From: JBBITI01 sp963735055 | GTDB taxonomy: Bacteria > Chloroflexota > Dehalococcoidia > Dehalococcoidales > UBA2162 | Length of the DNA: 64,000 nucleotides | Direction of reading: 5' to 3' | NCBI GenBank assembly: GCA_963735055.1 | Contig: CAVTJN010000004.1 | Coordinates: forward strand, 496,001 to 560,000 | Shown here: piece after piece, positions 7,656-15,867 of the stretch | Layout of the letters: each line of letters begins with the position of its first letter | Numbering within the stretch: the stretch's first letter is position 1 | The notes under the pieces: model-generated | What the model saw: only the letters and a program-made list of their open reading frames with translations | Database searches by the model: none | Told to the model about the DNA's origin: nothing | Position numbers and translations under genes: made by a program

Positions 7656-8579
7656 ATGAAAAATATAACAAAGGACATTCTGTATTTCGAGATAGGGCCG
7701 GACAATGAGCCCACCCATCACGTTGGGCCCGGCGAGGTTTTCGAGGTCGAAACCCAGATCAATCGTGGGCCGTGGCTTGACAGGCATCCCGATAGGGAAG
7801 CCATCGAAACAAAACTCCGGGGCGCCAATCCCGCCAGCGGTTGCATCTATGTTGATGGAGCAGAGCCTGGCCAGATGCTCATAGTGCACATTGGCGACAT
7901 CGAGTTGGACCCTGTCGGATTTACCAGGTACTGGGGCAATACGGGGGCTATGCCCGGCTGGTTCGGACCGAGCGGCATCGGAGAACAGCAAAAGGTCGTG
8001 GAGATCAGGGACGAAAACGTCATATGGAGCGACGAATTGAAGATTCCGGTCGCCCCTATGCTGGGCGTCGTTGGCGTGGCAATGGAGCACGGCAGGTGGC
8101 CTAATCAGTGGGCTGGGCCGTGGGGCGGGAATATGGATATTCAGGAAGTCACCACAGGGGCCTCAGTCCAACTGCCAGTCTCCGTCCCAGGTGCGCTTCT
8201 GCACATCGGAGACATGCACGCGATTCAAGGTGACGGGGAGATTTGTGGGGCGGGGGGTATCGAAGCCGGCGGGAAGGTCAGGGTGTGGTGCGATCTGGCT
8301 CCTAAACCACAACACATGCCGTGGCCCCGCATCACCAACGAGACCCACATCATAGCCACGGCTCAGGCCAAGCCAGCCGAAGATGCTTTTCGCCTCGCCC
8401 TGGTCAATATGATTCTGTGGCTGGAAGAAGAGTACGGGATGTCGCGGGGAGAAGCCTATCTATTGCTCGGGCAGGTACTGGAGGCGCGTTGTACTCAGTT
8501 TGTCAACCCCACGTATACCTACGTCTGCAAGGTTAACCGTAAGTACCTCCCGAAATTACACCAGCGGGAGGCGCGATAG
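7656..8579 (+). CDS. Acetamidase/formamidase family protein
   Basis: About 307 residues. FmdA/AmdA family: amide hydrolases that release ammonia from formamide, acetamide or related small amides in the cytosol. Recognisable segments are THHVGPGEVFEVET near the N-terminus, SGCIYVDGAEPGQMLIVHI, the central GNMDIQEVTTGASVQLPV, and GDMHAIQGDGEICGAGGIEA, the hallmark block around the active site. The frame is open back to 7383, but that part is the amidohydrolase remnant. The ATG at 7656, with GAAGGA 5 bases upstream, gives the family-typical N-terminus. An amidohydrolase and an amidase side by side would fit stepwise degradation of a cyclic amide, of which only this step survives. Confidence 0.85.
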   Translation: MKNITKDILYFEIGPDNEPTHHVGPGEVFEVETQINRGPWLDRHPDREAIETKLRGANPASGCIYVDGAEPGQMLIVHIGDIELDPVGFTRYWGNTGAMPGWFGPSGIGEQQKVVEIRDENVIWSDELKIPVAPMLGVVGVAMEHGRWPNQWAGPWGGNMDIQEVTTGASVQLPVSVPGALLHIGDMHAIQGDGEICGAGGIEAGGKVRVWCDLAPKPQHMPWPRITNETHIIATAQAKPAEDAFRLALVNMILWLEEEYGMSRGEAYLLLGQVLEARCTQFVNPTYTYVCKVNRKYLPKLHQREAR

Positions 8580-8785
8580 TCAATATCTTGGGCGTACGGT
8601 ACCACGCTCTTGGGAATTCTGGCGCCGCCCTTTTTCGGACTTAACGATCAGAGTGATTGGGAATGCCAGTTGCCCACAACGGATGCCAGGCTTTGTCACT
8701 GCCTTTCTGACCTCGCAGGACCGATCTCACGGCCGGAGGAAAGAAAGTGCGGCGAACACCTCAGCTCAACGATCTCGCCCTTGCG

Positions 8786-9700
8786 CTATCGGGATTTCCT
8801 CAACGGCCTCATGAAGGCCTGCCCCCACTTGTCGGATTCGTGGCGTTGATAGGTCGGCAGGTCATCGTTCCACTCGTAACCGTGCTCCGAGGGATTCCAC
8901 TGTTCCAGAGCCTTGTCGAGCGCCTCGAACACGGCCTTGTCCAACGTTAAGTAATCGTAAGGCGGATGGTGAAACACTGCAAAAGACGTTTCGTTGATAT
9001 TCAGCATTTCCATCCCTTTCGGTACTTCCCCGGCATAATTGGCCGGCACGTCTATGCCGTACATATAGCCGCGTTTCTTGCCGTCCCGGTAGAACCGGGC
9101 GCCGCGCGGCCCATTGAAGCTCTTGATGCTTGCCAGAATGCCGTCAACTTCCTCACAGCGGTCTTTCCCGTACTCTGCCTCGTCCAGCTTCCAGAAGTCC
9201 CAGTAGCCATTGGCATCCATGTTGCGGACGCCGATGAACTTGTGCGCCGGGACCACCTGAATGCTGACCGTGACGTCCTTTGATACGTTCTTATTCATAT
9301 ACGCTTCCCCCAATCCTAGATAGTAAGGGTTGAAGACATTGCGTTTGATGAGAAGCGGCAAAGGCTTCGGCATCTTCCTGTATTCGGCGGGCGTCATGCC
9401 GTATGCCTTCTTAAATGAGCGCGTAAACGCCTCCTGCGAGGAAAAGCCGTACTTGACCGCTATGTCGATAATGCGGTCACAGGTATCCCGCAGGTCGATG
9501 ACGGCCGAGCTGACCTTGCGCAGACGGATGTAGTTGCGCAGTGATATCCCTGCGTACTTGTGAAACTGGCGGGTGCAGTAGTAAGGCGAGTAGTTCAGTC
9601 TGCCGGCCAGCATCTCGAGTGTCAGCGGTTCGGTGAGGCTCTCTTCCACACAGTCGACCATATCCTGCACGCTCATGTGCCACTCAAACACCTGTCGCAT
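8786..9700 (-). CDS. AraC-family regulator with C-terminal GyrI-like domain
   Basis: About 304 residues from the ATG at 9700 (GGAAGGGGG just upstream); the frame continues to 9775. Two AraC helix-turn-helices occupy roughly the first 110 residues: LTLEMLAGRLNYSPYYCTRQ and IIDIAVKYGFSSQEAFTRSF, ending in the family GMTPAEYRK motif. The C-terminal 160 residues have the GyrI-like/effector-binding fold (SIQVVPAHKFIGVR...NINETSFAVFHHPPYDYL), as in Rob and BmrR-type proteins, which bind hydrophobic ligands. It is likely a transcription activator of a detoxification or transport gene; the MFS gene at 11.8 kb is a possible target, which is inference. Confidence 0.88.
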   Translation of the reverse strand: MRQVFEWHMSVQDMVDCVEESLTEPLTLEMLAGRLNYSPYYCTRQFHKYAGISLRNYIRLRKVSSAVIDLRDTCDRIIDIAVKYGFSSQEAFTRSFKKAYGMTPAEYRKMPKPLPLLIKRNVFNPYYLGLGEAYMNKNVSKDVTVSIQVVPAHKFIGVRNMDANGYWDFWKLDEAEYGKDRCEEVDGILASIKSFNGPRGARFYRDGKKRGYMYGIDVPANYAGEVPKGMEMLNINETSFAVFHHPPYDYLTLDKAVFEALDKALEQWNPSEHGYEWNDDLPTYQRHESDKWGQAFMRPLRKSR

Positions 9701-10081
9701 CCCCCTTCCAATCGCAGTGTACAGTAAAGGACCTATGGGTTCTTGATTCGAGTTGCACTGTTCGATTGGACTCAACGGGTTTACATGCCGTCCCGCCCTC
9801 TATCTTAAGGCATGCGAGTTGTTCTGTCTCTGAACGATACCAGTGTCTGCGAACGGTTGCGGGTTTCGTTCACCGAGTTGAAACAACCGACCGGCGACTG
9901 GCGAATCGGGGAGCCCGGTTGGACGGGCCGCTTCATTCTTCGAACATGATGCCTGATTGACTCACTGCCCTTGTGTCTGTTGACAGGCGGGCGAGGGAGG
10001 TTCAACGGGCAAATACTCTTGCAGTAAGAGGAATTCCGGCTCGGTGAGGTCAACGACGGAACTCAGGTCTGCCGGGTCTGT
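9701..10081. other. Intergenic stretch without a supported gene
   Basis: About 380 bases between two leftward genes. A 45-codon ATG frame at 9812-9949 (+) lacks a proper ribosome site and has no homology I recognise. A TTGACA near 9978 has no matching -10. The upstream region of the AraC gene lies here, but no operator repeat was found. Confidence 0.5.
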
Positions 10082-11035
10082 CTAGCCCCTTCTCAGTTCG
10101 GCTACCTCGTCAAGAAGGGAGGGTCTCGAGATGTCGGCCAGGCGCGGCAATTGCCATCCGTTCCGTTCTGCTTCGGTACACGCCTTCTCCCACTTCAAGT
10201 GCCACAGATAAAGATCGGCGGCGAACATTTGCTCCAGATACATCGAATAGCTCCAGGCAAAGGCCATGTAGATGATGGTGACCAGCCAGACGAGTTGCGG
10301 TAGAACGACATCGAACTCATCCGCCACATAGAACATCAGTCCCGCCGGCACGAAGACAATCGCCGCCGCGAGGTAGGTCAATGTGAAACCCGAAGCGAAT
10401 TCCATCAGATGCGCCCGTAGGACGCCGAGCCCTTTCCTGACCGACGCGAAGAGTCCCCTGTCTTCCCAGGCGAATGCAGGCATGATCAGGAACACTATCA
10501 TTCTGATCCCCTTGTTTAGCAGGTCATAAGAAAGACGCCACCATGACAGACTCCCGTATCCCGCCAGTGCTTCGGCAACATTCTCCGCAGTTAGCTCTTG
10601 CTTTACCTTCTTCTCCTTTCTACTAAAGAAGGCTTCAAGTACCGTGAGGCCGAACCACACCACCGCCCAGACCAGGGCGAGTCCAACAATCCTCGACAGG
10701 TCTCTGCCTGCAGATTCTCGCAAAGCCCCCACGATACTGAGTCTATTTCCGTTTTCCAGTTGCTGGACCATCTCCAGCAATACCGAACACGAAAAAGTCA
10801 GCAAAAGTGTAACGACGAAGATAACCAGAAACACGCTCAGTAGCACAAAGGGGAATGACAGACCCTCCCAAGGGAAGAACCAGGTTACGTAGACAACGAC
10901 TGGGGCATATACCAGCCAGGCCGCCAGCAATGGGATCAGAAACACAGGGTACTTCTTGAAGAACCTAGTGGATCCCTTTACCAGGTCCCAGCCGTTACGT
11001 GCGCTCTCAAACATTGAGCTTATTGCCTCTGCCAC
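10082..11035 (-). CDS. Multi-pass membrane protein, DUF6159-like
   Basis: A 317-residue integral membrane protein with about six hydrophobic segments, for example FLIPLLAAWLVYAPVVVYV, a long stretch from FVLLSVFLVIFVVTLLL, and IVGLALVWAVVWFGLTVLEA. It starts with an amphipathic MAEAISSMFESARNGWDLVK and has a charged loop (SRKEKKVKQELTAENVAEAL). The layout matches uncharacterised DUF6159/YciC-like proteins. No catalytic motif is visible. The start may be GTG 11035 or ATG 11014; neither has a strong Shine-Dalgarno. Its neighbours are unrelated. Confidence 0.7.
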   Translation of the reverse strand: MAEAISSMFESARNGWDLVKGSTRFFKKYPVFLIPLLAAWLVYAPVVVYVTWFFPWEGLSFPFVLLSVFLVIFVVTLLLTFSCSVLLEMVQQLENGNRLSIVGALRESAGRDLSRIVGLALVWAVVWFGLTVLEAFFSRKEKKVKQELTAENVAEALAGYGSLSWWRLSYDLLNKGIRMIVFLIMPAFAWEDRGLFASVRKGLGVLRAHLMEFASGFTLTYLAAAIVFVPAGLMFYVADEFDVVLPQLVWLVTIIYMAFAWSYSMYLEQMFAADLYLWHLKWEKACTEAERNGWQLPRLADISRPSLLDEVAELRRG

Positions 11036-11253
11036 ATCTCGGGGTCAGCGTGTTCTCCTCGAGTGATGACCGGAAATCGTTGCCTGGCGTAGTATAGCAC
11101 CTCGTTGCATTCATCCGTGAGCCACCTCGGTGTCGAGTCACCCGATGGTTGTTCTTATTGCCAGTCTCCGCGCCACAATTACGCTTGTAGTTACCCACCG
11201 CTTAGGCCGCCCGGCCGGACTGAATGCGGCAGCTGCGCTTGACCAAGGTGTGT

Positions 11254-11560
11254 TTACGTCTGCGCCTCCGATGAGGCCGAGGCGGCCGCCTCCCGCTGCT
11301 GGGGTCGCATCACCCTCATTCCGAAGAGGAAACGCAGCACACTGATGCGCTTCACCAGCTCGTATATCGCCATTCTCGCCACAAACGAGGTAGCGCTGAT
11401 GACAAGGTACTTGACTGCAACGCCTACGCTCCACGGAATGACATAGTAGCCGACGGAAATGATGACCGTTTGGTGCAGAACGTAGAATGGCAGTACTGCT
11501 TCGTTCGAGTACGTCAGGAATCTGCTGGTGCGGTTAAGAAACCGGCATTTCGAAGTCCTT
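11254..11560 (-). pseudogene. C-terminal remnant of an acyltransferase family 3 membrane protein
   Basis: One open frame without a start reads FLNRTSRFLTYSNEAVLPFY, VLHQTVIISVGYYVIPW, then a helix VKYLVISATSFVARMAIYEL, and ends VLRFLFGMRVM plus a short Ala/Ser tail before TAA at 11254. This is the conserved end of Acyl_transf_3 (OafA/OpgC-like) proteins, where LPFYVLHQ precedes the last membrane helices. The remaining 300 or so residues are absent, and upstream sequence is not coding in this frame. It is a 5'-deleted gene and would yield no functional enzyme. Confidence 0.7.
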
Positions 11561-11838
11561 GATGGAGGTCCGAAACGGGAGGCGCCGGCAAAATGAGGAA
11601 CGCATGAAGAGTGCTCTTCTGCCGATAACTAACCTGACTACGATACTGATCGACGATTCGGCGAGATCGTTAACCACAGCCTCATCTGAGGTGGCCACGT
11701 GCGAGACAGCAACTCTTCCAAGATGCTAAGATAGCTGCGACCCCAGATTCTACATCCGGGTTGATGCTCCCCGTGGCAAGAGTCGGATTGTCGCCGGTTT
11801 GGTGTTAGATTGAATCAGGACGGGAAGGTAACACGAAG

Positions 11839-13098
11839 CTGATCACCCGGTTCTTCTCGAGAGCAACGCCCTTCATCACGCGTCAGCCGCGTGATTGGAA
11901 AATAACTGTCTTCAGAACGTCGCTCGATAGACTCGCCTACCAGGCGATATTTCCCTATTTGTCGATCTATATCATCGCGCTGGGGGCAACTGCGACACAA
12001 CTCGGTCTCCTCAACAGTATCGGCATGATCATCGCGGGCGTCGTTGCCCCGCTGAGCGGTTGGCTCATTGACAGGACCGGTCCCAAGAAGATATACCTGT
12101 TCGGCATAGGTATGCTCGCGGTCTCATACTTGACCTACGGGATAGCCCAAAATTGGCTGATAGCCCTGATCGCCATGGCCGCCTACTGGATTGGGTTCTC
12201 CGTGAGCATCCATAGTTGCGCGACCGTGTGCGGCAACTGTCTCGCCAATGAGGACAGAGCCACGGGCATGATGATCTGCGAGACGGCCGCGGCCGGGTTG
12301 CTCGGCATGGCAGGCCCGCTGCTCGGAGCGTGGCTGGTAACAAGCTTTGGCGGAGCAAATGCCAGCGGCATCAGACCAGTATTCCTTTTTTGTTTGGTTG
12401 TCACCGCGGGAACGTTCATTATCGTGCTGACTCAGCTTTCCAATGCGAGGTGGAGAGTTGCGAGCGCGGCCAAACCCAACATGATCGGGGACCTCCATCA
12501 GGTGCTGAAGGAAGGCCACCACTTGAAGAGGTGGCTTGTCATTGCGGCGATATCGCAGTTGCCGATGGCAATGGTCTTTCCTTTTTCCCAGTTGTTTGCC
12601 CATGAGATCAGGGAAGCGACGCCTTTGGTCCTTGGGGTAATGGTGACCGGCTCAGCGCTGACGTCGATCGTGTTCGCCATCCCGTTGGGCAGGTTGGCAG
12701 ACAGAATAGGACGTAAGAAGATACTTTACGCGACCATTCCGCTTTTCTGGCTGTCCAATCTCCTGCTCGTATGGTCGCCCAATACTGGGGTCCTGGTCGC
12801 GGCCGGAATCCTGCAAGGCTTCTACTACGTGGGTGGGCCGATATCGGCGGCGATGGAAAGGGAACTGGTGCCTGCCGAGCAGATGGGCAGATGGCTCGGC
12901 ATCGCTCGTTTCTTCCGCATGCCTCTCGCCGCCCTGATGGCCCTCGCTTGCGGTGCCATTTGGGACAGATTCGGGCCCCAATACGTGTTCCTGGCCTTTG
13001 TCGTCCTTGATCTTATTGTCAGGATCCCATTGATGATCGGCATGCCGGAGACGCTGAGGATGCGGGTGGGGAGGGGACCTTCTACATCAAGGAGATAA
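11839..13098 (+). CDS. Major facilitator superfamily transporter, apparently CTG-initiated
   Basis: A 12-helix MFS carrier. Recognisable parts are the first-helix segment AYQAIFPYLSIYIIALGATA, the loop 2-3 motif DRTGPKK, and the equivalent second-half motif GRLADRIGRKKI. The first ATG/GTG/TTG in frame is TTG 11959, which would cut off the start of helix 1. The coding sequence clearly extends upstream (TRFFSRATPFITRQPRDWKI, then TVFRTSLDRLAYQ) to a stop near 11806, and no standard start occurs there. CTG at 11839, with GGGAAGG 10 bases upstream, is the best candidate, giving about 419 residues; a sequence error or lost start is the alternative. Substrate unknown; probably drug or small-metabolite efflux. 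Confidence 0.75.
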   Translation: MITRFFSRATPFITRQPRDWKITVFRTSLDRLAYQAIFPYLSIYIIALGATATQLGLLNSIGMIIAGVVAPLSGWLIDRTGPKKIYLFGIGMLAVSYLTYGIAQNWLIALIAMAAYWIGFSVSIHSCATVCGNCLANEDRATGMMICETAAAGLLGMAGPLLGAWLVTSFGGANASGIRPVFLFCLVVTAGTFIIVLTQLSNARWRVASAAKPNMIGDLHQVLKEGHHLKRWLVIAAISQLPMAMVFPFSQLFAHEIREATPLVLGVMVTGSALTSIVFAIPLGRLADRIGRKKILYATIPLFWLSNLLLVWSPNTGVLVAAGILQGFYYVGGPISAAMERELVPAEQMGRWLGIARFFRMPLAALMALACGAIWDRFGPQYVFLAFVVLDLIVRIPLMIGMPETLRMRVGRGPSTSRR

Positions 13099-13148
13099 AC
13101 ATCAAGCATATGCAATGATAGGCCAAATAGCGCCTAACAAGATACGTC

Positions 13149-13177
13149 TTGACACAAGTGGGAGAGGCATCTACACT
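13149..13177 (+). promoter_or_regulatory. Sigma70-type promoter upstream of the zf-TFIIB gene
   Basis: TTGACA at 13149-13154, a 17-base spacer, and TACACT at 13172-13177. Transcription would begin near 13184, so the coding start must be the ATG at 13206 rather than the TTG at 13149. It probably also serves lemA and the M48 protease gene. Confidence 0.65.
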
Positions 13178-13205
13178 AGTGGCAATTGAAATAGAGGAAG
13201 GCCGT

Positions 13206-13652
13206 ATGATTTGCCCGGTCTGCAGAAGCGACATGATCGTGGTCGAGCGCAACCATATCGAGTTGGACCACTGCGGCGCGTGCGGCGGCAGCTGGTTCGA
13301 TTCCGGCGAGATTGAACTCCTGCTGGCCGGCTTCGGTGTGACCGACTGCAGCGCTTTCCTGGGCGATCTACTGGGAAACGCGGAGGTGAAGACGGCTGAA
13401 AAGAGCCGCCGCTGCCCGGTGTGTTCCCAGAAGATGCGCAAGGCGAACATGGGGGAACAGCCACGAGTCCTGGTCGACGCATGCCGGCGGGGCGATGGGC
13501 TATGGTTCGACGGCGGTGAACTCGACGCTTTTCTGACCCAGCTGACGGGAAAGCCCATGGTTGGACCGGAATGCGACCGGAAGATATCGGATTTCCTGGG
13601 AGACATGCTCCGGGCACGAAGCGTTCCGGGTAAAGAAGGTACCAGGCGATAA
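13206..13652 (+). CDS. Double zf-TFIIB zinc-ribbon protein
   Basis: About 148 residues from ATG 13206, preceded by GAGGAAGG. The first zinc ribbon is CPVCRSDM...LDHCGACGGSWFDSGEIE. The second, CPVCSQKMRK...VDACRRGDGLWFDGGEL, has the CxxC pair replaced by C-RRG, so its fourth metal ligand is missing. The family (PF13453) is widespread and uncharacterised, often near stress or membrane genes. The strong promoter directly upstream and the lemA and M48 genes downstream (24 and 16 base gaps) suggest a three-gene transcript concerned with envelope or protein quality control, which is inference. Confidence 0.8.
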   Translation: MICPVCRSDMIVVERNHIELDHCGACGGSWFDSGEIELLLAGFGVTDCSAFLGDLLGNAEVKTAEKSRRCPVCSQKMRKANMGEQPRVLVDACRRGDGLWFDGGELDAFLTQLTGKPMVGPECDRKISDFLGDMLRARSVPGKEGTRR

Positions 13653-13676
13653 CGAATAACCTGAGGAGGCTGTCGC

Positions 13677-14255
13677 ATGATCGGATTCGTCATTCTCGGC
13701 ATTGTCATCCTGGTCATAGTGATCTTCGGCGCAGTCCTGGCGGGCATGTACAATGGACTGGTCAAGCTGCGCAACGAGGTCAAGAATGCGTGGGCACAAA
13801 TTGACGTCCAGCTGAAGAGACGGTATGACCTGATTCCGAACCTGGTGGAAACGGTCAAGGGTTACAAGGACTTTGAGCGCGAAACGCTTGAGGCAGTGAC
13901 CAAAGCCCGCAACATCGCCATGCAAGCGTCCTCGGCTGGGGCAGGGGCGGCGGAGCGGGGCAAAGCCGAAGGCGAACTCAGCGGCGCCCTGGCCAGACTG
14001 ATGGTGGTGGTTGAGCAATACCCCGACTTGAAGGCGAACCAGAATTTCCTGGCACTCCAGGAAGAGCTGACCTCAACGGAGAACAAGATCAGCTTCTCAC
14101 GGCAGTATTACAACGACTCGGTGCTGAGATATAACAACCAGACCCAGGTATTTCCCTCCAACATCATCGCCGGGATGTTCGGTTTCAAGGGCAGCGAGTT
14201 CTTCCAGGTGACTGCGGAAGCCGAGCGGCAGGCACCCAAGGTCAGCTTCTCCTAG
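13677..14255 (+). CDS. lemA: LemA family protein
   Basis: A 192-residue protein with one N-terminal membrane helix (about residues 2-24) and a cytoplasmic or periplasmic helical bundle. It carries the family signature YNGLVKLRNEVKNAWAQIDV followed by LKRRYDLIPNLVETVKGY, and near the end YYNDSVLRYNNQTQVFPSN. The length is standard. The cellular role of LemA is not settled, but lemA is recurrently paired with an HtpX-type protease, as here (17 bases apart). The start ATG has a good GAGGAGG ribosome site 7 bases upstream. Confidence 0.92.
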   Translation: MIGFVILGIVILVIVIFGAVLAGMYNGLVKLRNEVKNAWAQIDVQLKRRYDLIPNLVETVKGYKDFERETLEAVTKARNIAMQASSAGAGAAERGKAEGELSGALARLMVVVEQYPDLKANQNFLALQEELTSTENKISFSRQYYNDSVLRYNNQTQVFPSNIIAGMFGFKGSEFFQVTAEAERQAPKVSFS

Positions 14256-14271
14256 CGGATAACGACCACCT

Positions 14272-15486
14272 ATGATTTGGGAGCAGATACGCTCTAACCA
14301 GATACGCTCGACGGTGCTGGTCGTAGTGATGGGCGCGCTGTTGCTCATCCTCGGCTATTTCGTCGGTGAAGTATTGATCGGTAACTGGGTCGCCGGACTG
14401 ATCATTGCCCTGATCGTGTGGGGCATCATGAGCCTGGTGGCCGTCACTCAGGGCGACAGTATCGTCCTGGCAATCGCCGGCGCCCGCAAGATCAGCCGGG
14501 ACGACCATCCGACGCTCTTCAACGTTGTCGAGGAGATGAAGATCGCCTCCGGGCTGGAGAGGCTGCCGGACATCTATATCATTGACGACCCCTCGTTGAA
14601 TGCCTTTGCCACCGGACGCAACGCGCAACATACGGCGGTGGCCATCACCTCTGGCCTACTGCAGAAGCTGAACCGCGATGAACTGCAGGGAGTCATCGCC
14701 CACGAGATCGGCCACATCCGCAACCGGGATGTGCAGCTCATGGTGATGCTGAGCGTGCTCCTGGGCAGCATCGTGATCATCTCGTGGTATGCGACCAGGG
14801 CCCTGTTCCTGACGGGTGGGGGGGGCGGCCGGAGGCGAAGCTCAAGTGGAGGGGGAAGCGGCGGGATCATCATTCTGGTGGTGGGCATCGTTCTGATGAT
14901 TCTGGCCCCGATCGCGGCGCAGTTGATCTACTTCGCCGTTTCCCGAAAACGGGAATACCTGGCCGACGCTTCTTCGGCGTTGTACACCCGCTATCCGGAG
15001 GGACTCGCCTCGGCGCTTGAGAAGCTGGGCGCCTCCAACACGCGGGTGCAGAAGGCGAACAAGGCGACGGCGCCGATGTACATCGTCAACCCGCTGGAAA
15101 AGAAATCGCTCTCGGCGGAAGGCCTGACGAGCACCCATCCCGCCATCTCCGAGCGGGTACGCATCCTCAGGGCGATGGGCGGGGCGTCTTACGCGGCGTA
15201 TGATCAAGCTTACCGCTCGTCCAAAGGCGGGGTGGGAATCGTGCCGGCCTCAGCGGTCGCCACCCCCGCCGTCGGACTCCGGGCGGCATCGGCGGAGTCC
15301 GGACCGGTAGAGAGCCTGCCCGACCGCATTGACCGGACGCGCGAGACATCGGACATGCTCTGGAAGATGAATAACTACCGCACCATCGACTGCGATTGCG
15401 GTACCCGTCTCAGGGTGTCACCGGGACACCGGGCGCCGACGGTCCGCTGTCCGCACTGCGGGCGGATTCACCCAACGCCGCGGTAA
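14272..15486 (+). CDS. htpX: HtpX-like M48 zinc metalloprotease with C-terminal zinc ribbon
   Basis: A 404-residue membrane protease. Two N-terminal hydrophobic helices precede the catalytic HEIGH at 144-148 (in VIAHEIGHIRNRD). Two further membrane segments flank a glycine-rich loop, and the third zinc ligand is the Glu in KREYLADASSAL near residue 225. HtpX-type proteases degrade misfolded inner-membrane proteins. The last 35 residues add CDCGTRL...VRCPHCG, a four-cysteine zinc ribbon not found in E. coli HtpX, which may bind substrate or sense metal or redox. It sits directly after lemA. Its transcript probably ends in the short gap before the promoter at 15513. Confidence 0.88.
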   Translation: MIWEQIRSNQIRSTVLVVVMGALLLILGYFVGEVLIGNWVAGLIIALIVWGIMSLVAVTQGDSIVLAIAGARKISRDDHPTLFNVVEEMKIASGLERLPDIYIIDDPSLNAFATGRNAQHTAVAITSGLLQKLNRDELQGVIAHEIGHIRNRDVQLMVMLSVLLGSIVIISWYATRALFLTGGGGGRRRSSSGGGSGGIIILVVGIVLMILAPIAAQLIYFAVSRKREYLADASSALYTRYPEGLASALEKLGASNTRVQKANKATAPMYIVNPLEKKSLSAEGLTSTHPAISERVRILRAMGGASYAAYDQAYRSSKGGVGIVPASAVATPAVGLRAASAESGPVESLPDRIDRTRETSDMLWKMNNYRTIDCDCGTRLRVSPGHRAPTVRCPHCGRIHPTPR

Positions 15487-15512
15487 GACCCTTCCCGCCG
15501 GACCTTACTGTA

Positions 15513-15541
15513 TTGACAATCACGCACGTTTCCTCTATACT
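15513..15541 (+). promoter_or_regulatory. Near-consensus sigma70 promoter of the MerR-like/ATPase pair
   Basis: TTGACA at 15513-15518, a 17-base spacer, and TATACT at 15536-15541. Eleven of twelve hexamer positions match consensus. The expected start site, about 15548, falls inside the adjacent palindrome. Confidence 0.75.
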
Positions 15542-15544
15542 CAG

Positions 15545-15566
15545 GTAACATTTCATGAAATATTAC
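15545..15566 (+). promoter_or_regulatory. Palindromic operator candidate overlapping the start site
   Basis: A 22-base palindrome, GTAACATTTCATGAAATATT plus AC, with 20 of 22 positions symmetric and a perfect ATTTCATGAAAT core. It begins four bases after the -10 box, so a bound protein would block initiation. The MerR-like regulator encoded 29 bases downstream is the natural candidate for autorepression. Confidence 0.6.
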
Positions 15567-15594
15567 ATTTACTATTACGTCAATGATTTCTTGA

Positions 15595-15837
15595 ATGACG
15601 CGAATTACTGAACTGGCGAGACTAACCGGAGCGTCGGTGGACGAAGTACGGTATCTGGAGGCGAAGCACTTCATCGAGCCGAAGCGCGTCCGTCTGGTCC
15701 GCCGCATGGTGCGGGCGTACGAGGACTCGGACGCGAAGAAAGTCCAACTGGCGATCAAGTTCCGCAGGCAGGGATTCACATGGGACACGGCGTGTCAGAA
15801 AGCTCTGAAGGAGTTGGTGAACCCAACCCTTCTTTAA
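15595..15837 (+). CDS. Small MerR-like helix-turn-helix regulator
   Basis: An 80-residue DNA-binding protein. A winged-helix start (ITELARLTGASVDEVRYLEA) is followed by FIEPKR and YEDSDAKKVQLAIKFRRQGF, which aligns with the recognition and wing helices of MerR proteins. The long C-terminal dimerisation helix and effector domain of full MerR regulators are missing, so it resembles stand-alone MerR/excisionase-type domains. The ATG has no strong Shine-Dalgarno. It follows a strong promoter and palindrome and precedes the GHKL ATPase gene by 30 bases, so autoregulation of a two-gene unit is likely. Confidence 0.75.
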   Translation: MTRITELARLTGASVDEVRYLEAKHFIEPKRVRLVRRMVRAYEDSDAKKVQLAIKFRRQGFTWDTACQKALKELVNPTLL

Positions 15838-15867
15838 GAGAACGCTGTCGAGCTCAGGAGGTGACCC

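Noticed and set aside
9812..9949. 45-codon ATG frame between the AraC and membrane protein genes
   Set aside because: Only AAGG against the ATG, no homology, and no promoter; insufficient support for a gene.
9978..10010. TTGACA in the gap after the AraC gene
   Set aside because: No -10 hexamer at 15-19 bases downstream.
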